A DNA stretch of 64,000 bases, taken from Aequorivita soesokkakensis (GTDB lineage Bacteria; Bacteroidota; Bacteroidia; Flavobacteriales; Flavobacteriaceae). Location: contig NZ_LXIE01000034.1 in NCBI RefSeq assembly GCF_001641085.1, positions 1 to 64,000 on the forward strand, given 5' to 3'. Every line of letters begins with the position of its first letter. The first letter of the stretch is position 1. Of this stretch, positions 6,641-14,506 are shown piece by piece. The notes beneath the pieces were generated by a model that ran no database searches, was not told where the DNA came from, and was given only the letters and a program-made list of their open reading frames with translations. The position numbers were made by a program, and so were the translations under genes.

Positions 6641-8455
6641 TTAATTCATTAATGTAATAACAACTCTTCTGTTCTTGGCTCTACCCTCATTGGTTGTGTT
6701 GCTTGCAACAGGCTCATCCTCCCCTTTTCCAATTACAGATTGAACCCTAGTTTGAGGAATTCCTTTTCCGCGTAAATAATTTACAACAGCCTGTGCGCGA
6801 CGTTGTGATAGATCGTAATTTGCTTCAGAGGTGCCAGTATCATCGGTATGTCCTTCCAGTTTTATTTTTGTGTCTTCCGCTTGAATTAGAAGGTTATATA
6901 TCGTTTCTACGGTTTGCATTGATGAACTTGAAATATTTGCACTTCCCGTGTCAAAATTTATATTCCATTCGCCAGAGGCCAAAACTTTATCAGTAGTTTT
7001 TGAATAGTCTGGTTTATAAGCCGCTCCCGCATCAATGTCATTTATGTTTTTAAGGAAATAAAGGTTTACTGCTTCATCATAAGGAACAATCCTTTTTACA
7101 GATTCGTTAAATCCAAAAGGATTCAACTCCTTCAAATAGGAAGAAACTTGACTGTAAACAGCTTTATATCTGTTAACGCCATCACTTATTCCGTAATACT
7201 GCATAACATCTGCATAATTCAACACTCGCGAACCACCCATATTGTATTCAATGCCGTTTTTGCTTCCCTTTTGGCCTTTGAACATATCATACCAATATTG
7301 TGGGGTTTCAAGTTCATAAGTGGAAGCCACAGCTTCAGAGGCACGAACGCGCCAATCGTCATATTGCTTCATTTGGTTGGAAGCCGTTAACGCAGATTTT
7401 AAAATATTGCTTACAATATCTGGATGCTTTACAGACCATTCTTTAACAGCAATAATGGTGGTCGCCATTTGGTTGTTGAATTCTTTTGTTGAAACAATAT
7501 CCGTAAAGCCATTGAGTGCATCAAAAACCATTTTGTCTCCCGGGGTCCAAGTAGCACAGCCGTCTACTTTTTTGTTGATGGTTTGGCCAGTCAATTTTCC
7601 GTCTTTTACTTCTTTCAACGGAACTGTCCAACCTGCTTTTTGTGATTTTATCAATTCTTCCGCAGATTTAATATAATCATCATCCTGTGAAGGATAGAAG
7701 TTTACGGCATCCGGATCATAAGTTGTTACGTCTGGATTTACTTTCAATCCATTTGCAAAGGCATAGTTAACAGCCGTTACCCAGTCACCATCGCCCAAAA
7801 CCGCTGAAATTAATGAGCCTTTCATGCTTTTTGGATCTACTTTCCAGCTTGGTGGGCCAATCAATTTGTCTTCCCCATAACTTAATCCTACGGCTCCAAC
7901 TACTTGTACGTGATATTTATCTTTCCCGAATTTATCGTCCAGTGCTTGTTGCATTGTACTGATATAAAATGGAGCACCATCGCCCATCATCATAATTGCA
8001 AAGGCACTTTTATCTGCATCTGGAAATTCTTCCCCGCGATCAAATTCCTCAATGAATTTCATTTGCATATTCCGAAGTTCCGAAAGCCAATCCTGACGGA
8101 TTATTTCCAGATTAACCCCGTTTTGCTCCATTAATGAACCTTTTGTAGTTTTGGCTCCTCCGTTTGCAACAATAATCCCAGATTGTGCGTTCCAAGCATA
8201 GGCTGCCATACGCACCAAAGGTTTATCTTTCACTTCACTTGAAGTGCTTGTGGATGGCAATTCCAGTTTTTCAGTGGTCACTACATTGTCCACATCACCT
8301 TTATCCACATTAAGCTGGTCCAACTGTAATGCTTTTCCCACACGAAGTCCAGGTGCAAAATGATAAACGGCAAATAAAATACCGCCAAGAATTACAATTG
8401 CAATTAATAATTCTGAAAGTGTTGTAAGTTTTCTTATTCGTAAAATCTTTCCCAT
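6641..8455 (-). CDS. Membrane-anchored ABC substrate-binding protein fused to OmpA domain
   Basis: A 604-residue protein of the type annotated as phosphate ABC transporter substrate-binding/OmpA family. Domains: one uncleaved-looking membrane helix at about 14-32, a periplasmic linker, a two-lobed binding-protein domain at about 75-470 that resembles the sulfonate/nitrate (NMT1/SsuA-like) group, and an OmpA C-terminal domain at about 495-604. The OmpA part keeps the peptidoglycan contacts, Asp in GHTDDTG and Arg in LSQRRAQAV. So the binding protein is held to the inner membrane at one end and to the cell wall at the other. Whether it carries phosphate or any other ligand cannot be told from sequence. 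It shares the operon with the permease and ATPase below and with coiled-coil and AAA+ genes above. Confidence 0.85.
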   Translation of the reverse strand: MGKILRIRKLTTLSELLIAIVILGGILFAVYHFAPGLRVGKALQLDQLNVDKGDVDNVVTTEKLELPSTSTSSEVKDKPLVRMAAYAWNAQSGIIVANGGAKTTKGSLMEQNGVNLEIIRQDWLSELRNMQMKFIEEFDRGEEFPDADKSAFAIMMMGDGAPFYISTMQQALDDKFGKDKYHVQVVGAVGLSYGEDKLIGPPSWKVDPKSMKGSLISAVLGDGDWVTAVNYAFANGLKVNPDVTTYDPDAVNFYPSQDDDYIKSAEELIKSQKAGWTVPLKEVKDGKLTGQTINKKVDGCATWTPGDKMVFDALNGFTDIVSTKEFNNQMATTIIAVKEWSVKHPDIVSNILKSALTASNQMKQYDDWRVRASEAVASTYELETPQYWYDMFKGQKGSKNGIEYNMGGSRVLNYADVMQYYGISDGVNRYKAVYSQVSSYLKELNPFGFNESVKRIVPYDEAVNLYFLKNINDIDAGAAYKPDYSKTTDKVLASGEWNINFDTGSANISSSSMQTVETIYNLLIQAEDTKIKLEGHTDDTGTSEANYDLSQRRAQAVVNYLRGKGIPQTRVQSVIGKGEDEPVASNTTNEGRAKNRRVVITLMN

Positions 8456-8469
8456 TGTGTTAGTTGTTA

Positions 8470-9591
8470 TTAGTCAAACATATTTCCAAAACCGCCACTT
8501 TCCTGCTTATCTTCTGCGGAAAGTTTATAATTTGGGTTATTATATTTTTTTGAATCGGGCACGTAATCTTCACCCGTTTTAATTTTATCTGCCAAAGTAT
8601 CGAGCTGTGAATAAAGTTCATCACTATCAATATCATATTTTGAAGTAAGCGAATCAATATCCGAAAGGTTTTCCTGGGTTCGGGCAATGTCCATTGCTAT
8701 AGTTTCACTAACCACATCCAGCGCATATTCAAGCTCCCAATCCTTGGTGAAAAGCATCGCGCTTTTTGCACTATCAGTAGCCTCACGTGCAGTTTTGGCA
8801 AATTGAAATTCCTTTTGAAGCATTTGGATTGTCACTTCAAAATCTGAAATTTTTATATCAATCGCAGTTCCCGCCAATGTAAGTTTACGGTCCAATTTCC
8901 CCATAATGCTTGCACGGCTTCCGTATTTTTGAATAAAGCTTTTGCTCTGTTCCAATTGTTGTGCAACCCGCTGCGATTCGGAAAGTTTTTTGGCAAGCGC
9001 GCTGTGAAGCTCTACATATTCATCGGTATCTTTTCCTGCATTTCCTTGCTCTTTCACAATTGCTTCCATTTTCTCTTTTAGCGCCTGCGCGTGTTTTTGA
9101 AGGGAAACAACTTGGTCTTGATAATCTTTGGCTTCCTTTTCAGCTTTAAAAGCTTCGGCTTCCATATTATTTTTCAAAGCCTTGATCTTTGCTTTGGAAT
9201 CTTTAAAAACCCTGCGGTTTTTCATCATTTTTTGCTTCTGTTCTTCCAGCTCCCCAAAAGGATCATGGCGAATCAACGATTTATGGATAAAACGCGTAAG
9301 CCTTCTGATTCCCTTAAAAATTACAGGTAACATCATTATAAAGAAAATCACAAAAACGGCTACGCCCGCCAAAGCTATTACTTGACCCAAAGCGGTGAAA
9401 AGCGGCGGCAAAACGTATACCCAAGCCGCAACACCCAATGCTGCAAACAAGGCAATTTTCAAGAGTGCATTTAAACCCTTTTCTCCATTTCGCCAGTTTT
9501 TGGGATTTAAGGAAATCTCACCCTTTTCATCATCAAAATGCTTAAGGATGGGCAGGTCCAGAACGTGGCTTTTTTCAGCTTTGCTTTCCAT
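8470..9591 (-). CDS. Two-helix membrane protein with long coiled coil, PspA-like layout
   Basis: A 373-residue protein. A short cytoplasmic N terminus is followed by two hydrophobic helices at about 42-60 and 65-92, then a basic patch (RRLTRFIHKSLIRHDP), then about 200 residues of charged, heptad-like helix (110-330) and an acidic, disordered tail ending GGFGNMFD. The pattern ELEEQKQKMMKNRR ... MGKLDRKLTLAG recalls PspA/IM30 (ESCRT-III-like) proteins that bind and remodel membranes, but PspA lacks the two membrane helices, so I call this a resemblance in layout only. It starts 6 bases after the upstream coiled-coil gene and lies 14 bases before the binding-protein gene. Confidence 0.7.
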   Translation of the reverse strand: MESKAEKSHVLDLPILKHFDDEKGEISLNPKNWRNGEKGLNALLKIALFAALGVAAWVYVLPPLFTALGQVIALAGVAVFVIFFIMMLPVIFKGIRRLTRFIHKSLIRHDPFGELEEQKQKMMKNRRVFKDSKAKIKALKNNMEAEAFKAEKEAKDYQDQVVSLQKHAQALKEKMEAIVKEQGNAGKDTDEYVELHSALAKKLSESQRVAQQLEQSKSFIQKYGSRASIMGKLDRKLTLAGTAIDIKISDFEVTIQMLQKEFQFAKTAREATDSAKSAMLFTKDWELEYALDVVSETIAMDIARTQENLSDIDSLTSKYDIDSDELYSQLDTLADKIKTGEDYVPDSKKYNNPNYKLSAEDKQESGGFGNMFD

Positions 9592-9597
9592 AGTTTT

Positions 9598-10281
9598 CTA
9601 AAGGTTGTTTTTAATCCCGTCAATAACACTCTGTATAGTATCTAGGATTTTGGTTTTTGCCATATCATTGGCATTTATTTTTTGATCAATTTCCGAAGCG
9701 TCAGATAAAAGTTTAGCGTCTAAATTCTGAAGTTCATTTTTCAAATTGCTCGCTTTGGTCTGCATTTCAAGAATTTGTTTTTCAAGACTTGAAATTTCAG
9801 AACTTAGGTTTTCCTTTTGGTTTTTAATCTGCTGCTGAAGTTCATTTCTTTTGGCATTTCCCTTTTCTTGATAATGTTTGTGAACCTTATCAATTTCAGT
9901 AACATAGAAGCCAGCTTGGGTAAGCAAAGTAGTTTTGCTCACTTTTGAATCTACGCCTTGTGCCATTGAAAGTGCCATTTTATAAACATTGGCATCGTTT
10001 GAGTTAACGGCTTTTATGGCTTTGAAAAATTCATAAAAATCATAGCCGGGTTGGTTTAGGGAATCAAATCCAGATTCATACATTTCAACAATGGAAGACA
10101 ATATAGAGCTGTTTGCGGTTCCCTTTGGAATGTCTGACGGAAAGGTAGAAATAGGCTTGCTTTGTGGAAAACTGGTTGAAGCAGTTTCCTGTTTTGGAGA
10201 ATCCTTTTCAACTTTTTCATTTGAAGTACCTTCCTCGTTATTTACAAAAAGTCCTTTCCAGTTAAATTTATCTGTGGCCAT
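9598..10281 (-). CDS. Cytoplasmic coiled-coil protein, unknown function
   Basis: A 227-residue protein that I do not recognise. Residues 1-60 are polar and Ser/Pro/Thr-rich, 61-125 look helical and compact (SSIVEMYESGFDSL, FYEFFKAIKAVNSND), and 126-215 form a long coiled coil (KRNELQQQIKNQKENLSSE onward). There is no signal peptide or membrane segment. It is the second gene of the operon, between the AAA+ ATPase and the two-helix coiled-coil protein, so it is a plausible adaptor or co-polymer of the latter and a plausible client of the ATPase. Confidence 0.7.
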   Translation of the reverse strand: MATDKFNWKGLFVNNEEGTSNEKVEKDSPKQETASTSFPQSKPISTFPSDIPKGTANSSILSSIVEMYESGFDSLNQPGYDFYEFFKAIKAVNSNDANVYKMALSMAQGVDSKVSKTTLLTQAGFYVTEIDKVHKHYQEKGNAKRNELQQQIKNQKENLSSEISSLEKQILEMQTKASNLKNELQNLDAKLLSDASEIDQKINANDMAKTKILDTIQSVIDGIKNNL

Positions 10282-10380
10282 GAAAATCTAAATTACTTTG
10301 CTGCGAATCGTTAATAATTTCTTAAAGGAGTAAATTTATATAAAATTCACTCAATATAATAGGTTTTTTTGAACTGCCTT

Positions 10381-11871
10381 TCATTCCTCTTCCTGAAAAA
10401 GCAAAATGCTCTTTACTGTTGCATTTATTTCAGGAATGTCTTCTTCTGTAAGATTCATCAATAAATCTTTAGTTATTGGCGTAATACTTACAATTCTGTT
10501 GGCCTGGCGCTCAATTATTTTTTCAAAAAGATTGCGTATGGTTCGTGCATTCCCAAAACTTCTGTCGCGCTTTTCGTGAAGTTTTATAAGTATTTCGTTG
10601 AGTTTGTCTTCAGCTTCTTCCGTAAGTATAAAATCTGCTTTTTTTACATTCAGCTTAAAAATCTGCATCAGCTCTTCCGCCGTAAAATGATCAAACTCAA
10701 AATACCTGTTAAACCTCGATTGAAGCCCAGGATTGCTTTGTATAAAAATCTGCATCTCATCTGGATATCCCGCCACAACCACTACAAAATTATCACGATG
10801 ATCCTCCATTCTTTTCAATAAAATCTCAATGGCTTCCCCGCCAAAATCATTAAATCCGTTGGAAGTAAGCGAATATGCCTCATCAATAAAAAGTACGCCG
10901 CCAAGCGCTGAGGTTATAATTTCATCTGTTTTTATGGCGGTCTGCCCAACATATCCGGCAACCATTCCCGCGCGATCGGTTTCTATTAAATGCCCTTTTT
11001 CAAGATAGCCGAGGTGTTTATAAACACGGCCAAGCAAGCGCGCCACAGTTGTTTTCCCAGTTCCCGGTGGGCCCATAAAAACCATATGTGGCGAAGTGTT
11101 CATCGTTTTTAAACCTTCTCTTTCCCTAATTTTTTGGACTTTCAAAAAATTGGTTAAGTCTTCAACATTTTTTTTAATCCCGACCATCCCAATAAGCTCG
11201 TGTAGTTCGGCCAATACTTTTTCCAAAGTATCATCTTCAGGCACTTCGTTGTATTTTGCTTTGGAAACAATAATTTTTGGATGGTTTATTTTTTCTGAAA
11301 TTTTTATCAAAAATTCCTTTTCTTTTTTTGAAATTCTATTATCTGCTTTTACGAGTAAAGTCGCTATTCTATTCAGAAAGGAAGCTATTCCCGAAGCGTT
11401 TTCATTTTTTATTTTCTGAAGAATTGAAGGCATTAAAAATTCTTCATTCATAGTAGCAACAGACTGAAAAAAAGACGTTTCGCGAACAGTAGAAATATTT
11501 TTGTTGAATGGCTCTGCTTTTGTGAGCGCGTTCATCTTTTCAATATTGTAGGTATTGCTCAGGTCTTTGCCGCGCAGACTTTCGTACACATAAATAAGAA
11601 GGAATTTTGCACGGATAGGCATTTTTGCAACATCACCCTGAAGCGTAACAACTTTATTAAAAAGTGAAACAACATCGCGCAATAAAATGTGTGCGGCGTT
11701 GCTGGTTTGTGCATTAAAATCAGTTGCAGCAAGGGATGCGACGGCGTTTGCAAATTTCTGATCTGCGTTCAAATTTTGGCAGATAATTGAAACTTTGGCG
11801 CATTCTTCCTTTAAAAGCTCTATAAATTCAATCGAAATTTCCGGCTGAATTGGTTTAGGCGAATTTTCCAT
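10381..11871 (-). CDS. AAA+ ATPase of the CbxX/CfqX (SpoVK) type
   Basis: A 496-residue ATPase, first gene of the operon. Residues 1-200 are helical and include LLVKADNRISKKEKEFLIKI (about 170-190), which resembles the acidic helix pair of TerB domains. The AAA+ core spans about 210-455: Walker A MGPPGTGKTT, pore-loop region GYVGQT, Walker B GVLFIDEA, sensor VVAGYP, and arginine-finger region SRFNRYFEF. The core is of the CbbX/SpoVK class; CbbX remodels Rubisco by threading a tail through a hexameric ring. No Rubisco context exists here, so its client is likely one of the operon's coiled-coil proteins. A 99-base gap separates it from the next gene. Confidence 0.85.
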   Translation of the reverse strand: MENSPKPIQPEISIEFIELLKEECAKVSIICQNLNADQKFANAVASLAATDFNAQTSNAAHILLRDVVSLFNKVVTLQGDVAKMPIRAKFLLIYVYESLRGKDLSNTYNIEKMNALTKAEPFNKNISTVRETSFFQSVATMNEEFLMPSILQKIKNENASGIASFLNRIATLLVKADNRISKKEKEFLIKISEKINHPKIIVSKAKYNEVPEDDTLEKVLAELHELIGMVGIKKNVEDLTNFLKVQKIREREGLKTMNTSPHMVFMGPPGTGKTTVARLLGRVYKHLGYLEKGHLIETDRAGMVAGYVGQTAIKTDEIITSALGGVLFIDEAYSLTSNGFNDFGGEAIEILLKRMEDHRDNFVVVVAGYPDEMQIFIQSNPGLQSRFNRYFEFDHFTAEELMQIFKLNVKKADFILTEEAEDKLNEILIKLHEKRDRSFGNARTIRNLFEKIIERQANRIVSITPITKDLLMNLTEEDIPEINATVKSILLFQEEE

Positions 11872-11945
11872 TTACCATTGGTTAGTGTTCGCTAAATTTA
11901 GGTTTTTTCTTTTAAAACAAAGCAAAATGCTTTTGTATCCGAAAA

Positions 11946-14138
11946 CTAAAATTTCACCGTCGCCCCGACCAAAAAGTTAATCGTCGCCTGCGGATAATAT
12001 CCTGCGCCTTCAATGGTAGTAACCGTTCCCGGATTACTAAAATCATCATCATAGGTATAAAAATAACCGTTGGAAATATATTTTACGTTGAAAATATTAT
12101 TTACCAAAGCTGAAAAGACGACTTCTTTAATCCACGGAAGATTGTCCAAAGTGTAAACGATATTCAAGTCATTGATAAAATAGCTGTCCAATTTAGAAGC
12201 TTCGCTGTCAATATTCCCCATATATTGCTCGCCTACAAATTTTGAAAGAAGCCCTAATTGCAGTTTTTTGATTGGTGAATATTCCAGCATATTTCCAGCA
12301 ACTATCGAAGGTGAAAAAGAAATGTTTGTATTGCCAAGATTTACCAGTTCGCCATCGCGGGAAGCAACGAAATCTACATTTTTATTGGTGCTTAAAGCGA
12401 TGTTTGGAATGGTTCTCAAATTTTTCAAAAGTTGTATTTCTGCATCAACTTCCAGCCCCAAACGGTAACTTTTTCCGCTGCTGGTTCGTAAACCTGCGCC
12501 TACATCATTCAATTCGCCGGAAAGGACCAATTGATCTTTGTAATTCATAAAAAACACATTGGTATTCACCTTCGTTTTTTCTGAAGCGAAACGCCAGCCA
12601 AGTTCAAAATCATCCAATTTTTCTGGAGTAATAATTCCTTGTTCGTAATCATTTCGGGAAGGTTCGCGATGGGCTTTTCCGTATGAAAAATAGAATTGGT
12701 TTGAAAGATTCAATTTATAAGTCAATCCCGCTTTTGGGTTGAAAAACGAATAGTTTTCATCTACATTCAAAGGAACCAAATCTGAAGTAATCCCAGAAGT
12801 TTTATAATTCAAAAACCTACCCTGCAAATCGCCAAAAACGCTCCACTGTTCGTCAATTTTATAGGTTGCCTTTGAAAAGACAGTGAATTCACTTTTCTCG
12901 CCATTTCCTTCATAATAACGATCGCGGATTTCAGAATTACTGGCATATCGTGCCCAAATTACTTCGCCAAAATGGTCGCCGGTGTAATAACTATAAAATG
13001 CACCGCCCGTGAAATCTATTTTTTCGTTTTTGTAATTCACATTTGCATTTGCTGCGTAAAAATCGTTATCCAACCAACGACGGCGAATTAAATCGGTTGT
13101 ATTTATGGTATCGCCACCAATTTCAATCGGTTCAAAACCGTAAGTTTCAAAATCTTCGTCTTCTTTATATTGTTCAAAATAGCCTTTTCCTTTTGTGTAA
13201 TTGAAAGAAACATTCGTGCTCCAATTATTATCGAATCGTTGATTCCACAGCAATTGATAGTGATCCTGCGCATAATTATCAACTTCATTATCATAAAACT
13301 GAATGTTTCCATCTTCATCGGTGTACATTCCAACGGTGTTGTAAGTTCTGTCATTTTCAAGTTTTTCGGAGTCTTCCAAACCGTTCCAAGATTGATAGGT
13401 TTCTTCCCTTCCTCCGAAAACAAGAGCTTTTATTAAGGTATTTCTATTCACAAATGCGCCCTGAAGAAAATACGATTTTAAGTCGGAACTGGCCCTGTCA
13501 ATATATCCATCAGATTGGATTGTTGACAACCTTCCCGCTAATTCAAAATGGTCGGAAAGCAAGCCAGTGCTGAACTTGACGTTGTGTTTATGCGTTTTAT
13601 AACTTCCTAAGGAATTTGCAATTTCGCCATAAGCTTCGTTTGAAACTGCATCGCTCAACAAATTCAAACTCGCGCCAAAAGCCCCCGAGCCATTTGTTGA
13701 AGTTCCAACGCCACGTTGCAGTTGCAAGCTTTGAACCGAAGAAGTAAAATCGGGCAAATTCACCCAAAAAGTACCTTGACTTTCAGAATCGTTGTACGGA
13801 ATTCCATTCAATGTAACATTCACTCGTGAGGCATCGCTACCGCGAACCCGAATGTACGTATAACCCACGCCTGCGCCGGCGTCACTTGTTGTTACAACGG
13901 ACGGCAAATAGTTAAGCATATATGGAATATCTTGTCCAAGGTTTCGCTTTTCAAGCTCCTCTTTATCGAGGTTTGAGTGGGTAATTGGTGAATCTGCATC
14001 AACGCGTACAGCTTTTACTAAAACTTCGTCGAGCGATTCAACTTTAGTGGAATCTTGCGTTTTGTCCTTCGGTAATTCCTGGGCGGAAACAGAAATAAAT
14101 AATGAAGCAAAAACTACAGTAATCAATAACTTTTTCAT
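11946..14138 (-). CDS. TonB-dependent outer-membrane receptor, predicted thiamine receptor
   Basis: A 730-residue receptor. The signal peptide ends near residue 19 (ISVSAQE), a TonB-box-like DEVLVKAV lies at about 36-43, the plug domain at about 50-170 (VTLNGIPYND, LQLQRGVGTSTNGSGAFG), and the 22-strand barrel fills the rest, ending in the terminal Phe of GATVKF. No carboxypeptidase-regulatory domain is present at the N terminus, and there is no SusD partner, so it is not a glycan system. The TPP riboswitch in its leader makes thiamine or its phosphates the likely ligand; receptors under such control are an established prediction for Bacteroidota. Ligand choice is inference from regulation. 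Confidence 0.88.
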   Translation of the reverse strand: MKKLLITVVFASLFISVSAQELPKDKTQDSTKVESLDEVLVKAVRVDADSPITHSNLDKEELEKRNLGQDIPYMLNYLPSVVTTSDAGAGVGYTYIRVRGSDASRVNVTLNGIPYNDSESQGTFWVNLPDFTSSVQSLQLQRGVGTSTNGSGAFGASLNLLSDAVSNEAYGEIANSLGSYKTHKHNVKFSTGLLSDHFELAGRLSTIQSDGYIDRASSDLKSYFLQGAFVNRNTLIKALVFGGREETYQSWNGLEDSEKLENDRTYNTVGMYTDEDGNIQFYDNEVDNYAQDHYQLLWNQRFDNNWSTNVSFNYTKGKGYFEQYKEDEDFETYGFEPIEIGGDTINTTDLIRRRWLDNDFYAANANVNYKNEKIDFTGGAFYSYYTGDHFGEVIWARYASNSEIRDRYYEGNGEKSEFTVFSKATYKIDEQWSVFGDLQGRFLNYKTSGITSDLVPLNVDENYSFFNPKAGLTYKLNLSNQFYFSYGKAHREPSRNDYEQGIITPEKLDDFELGWRFASEKTKVNTNVFFMNYKDQLVLSGELNDVGAGLRTSSGKSYRLGLEVDAEIQLLKNLRTIPNIALSTNKNVDFVASRDGELVNLGNTNISFSPSIVAGNMLEYSPIKKLQLGLLSKFVGEQYMGNIDSEASKLDSYFINDLNIVYTLDNLPWIKEVVFSALVNNIFNVKYISNGYFYTYDDDFSNPGTVTTIEGAGYYPQATINFLVGATVKF

Positions 14139-14201
14139 TCGTAAAAAATAATTTTATACGAATAAAAGGGGCGTTATTCTTGGTTCGTTAAATGGTTACA
14201 T

Positions 14202-14243
14202 AAAAAAACCCTGAAAACAATACGTCGTGTATTATTACAGGGG
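14202..14243 (-). terminator. Riboswitch-linked intrinsic terminator
   Basis: On the minus strand, CCCTGTAATAATAC pairs with GTATTGTTTTCAGGG around the loop ACGAC and is followed by seven T. It lies between the TPP aptamer and the receptor start, with about 60 bases to the ATG, which is the layout of a transcription-attenuation OFF switch. Confidence 0.85.
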
Positions 14244-14253
14244 GTTCCTATTT

Positions 14254-14396
14254 GTTATCCCTTGGCAGCATTACCCGCCCAGGTTCTTTGGGTATAATCT
14301 CAGCCTTTTGAAGTAGGAATTTTGAGCGACGAGCGACGAACTTATCATTCGTACTTCGTACCTCGTATTTCTTTTTTCAAAAAGCACCCCTTTGAG
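14254..14396 (-). promoter_or_regulatory. TPP riboswitch (THI element)
   Basis: The minus strand carries the conserved TPP aptamer elements in order: GGGGTGC, then CTGAGA, then ACCC, then GAACCTG, then GGGTAATGC, then AAGGGATAA. P1 pairs the ends, and P3 is a ten-base stem (14376-14385 with 14303-14312). The P3 loop is expanded to 63 bases. The aptamer precedes a terminator and the TonB-dependent receptor. The 368-base stretch between the receptor and the hybrid kinase is explained almost entirely by this element. Confidence 0.93.
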
Positions 14397-14506
14397 ATGT
14401 TCGGCAAAAGTACATTACTTTTTTCGATTTCAGCTTCGTTTTCGATTTCGATTTTTTTATCATATCCTTAATACTTCCCCTTTTTTATAGTGTTTACATT
14501 TGAACG

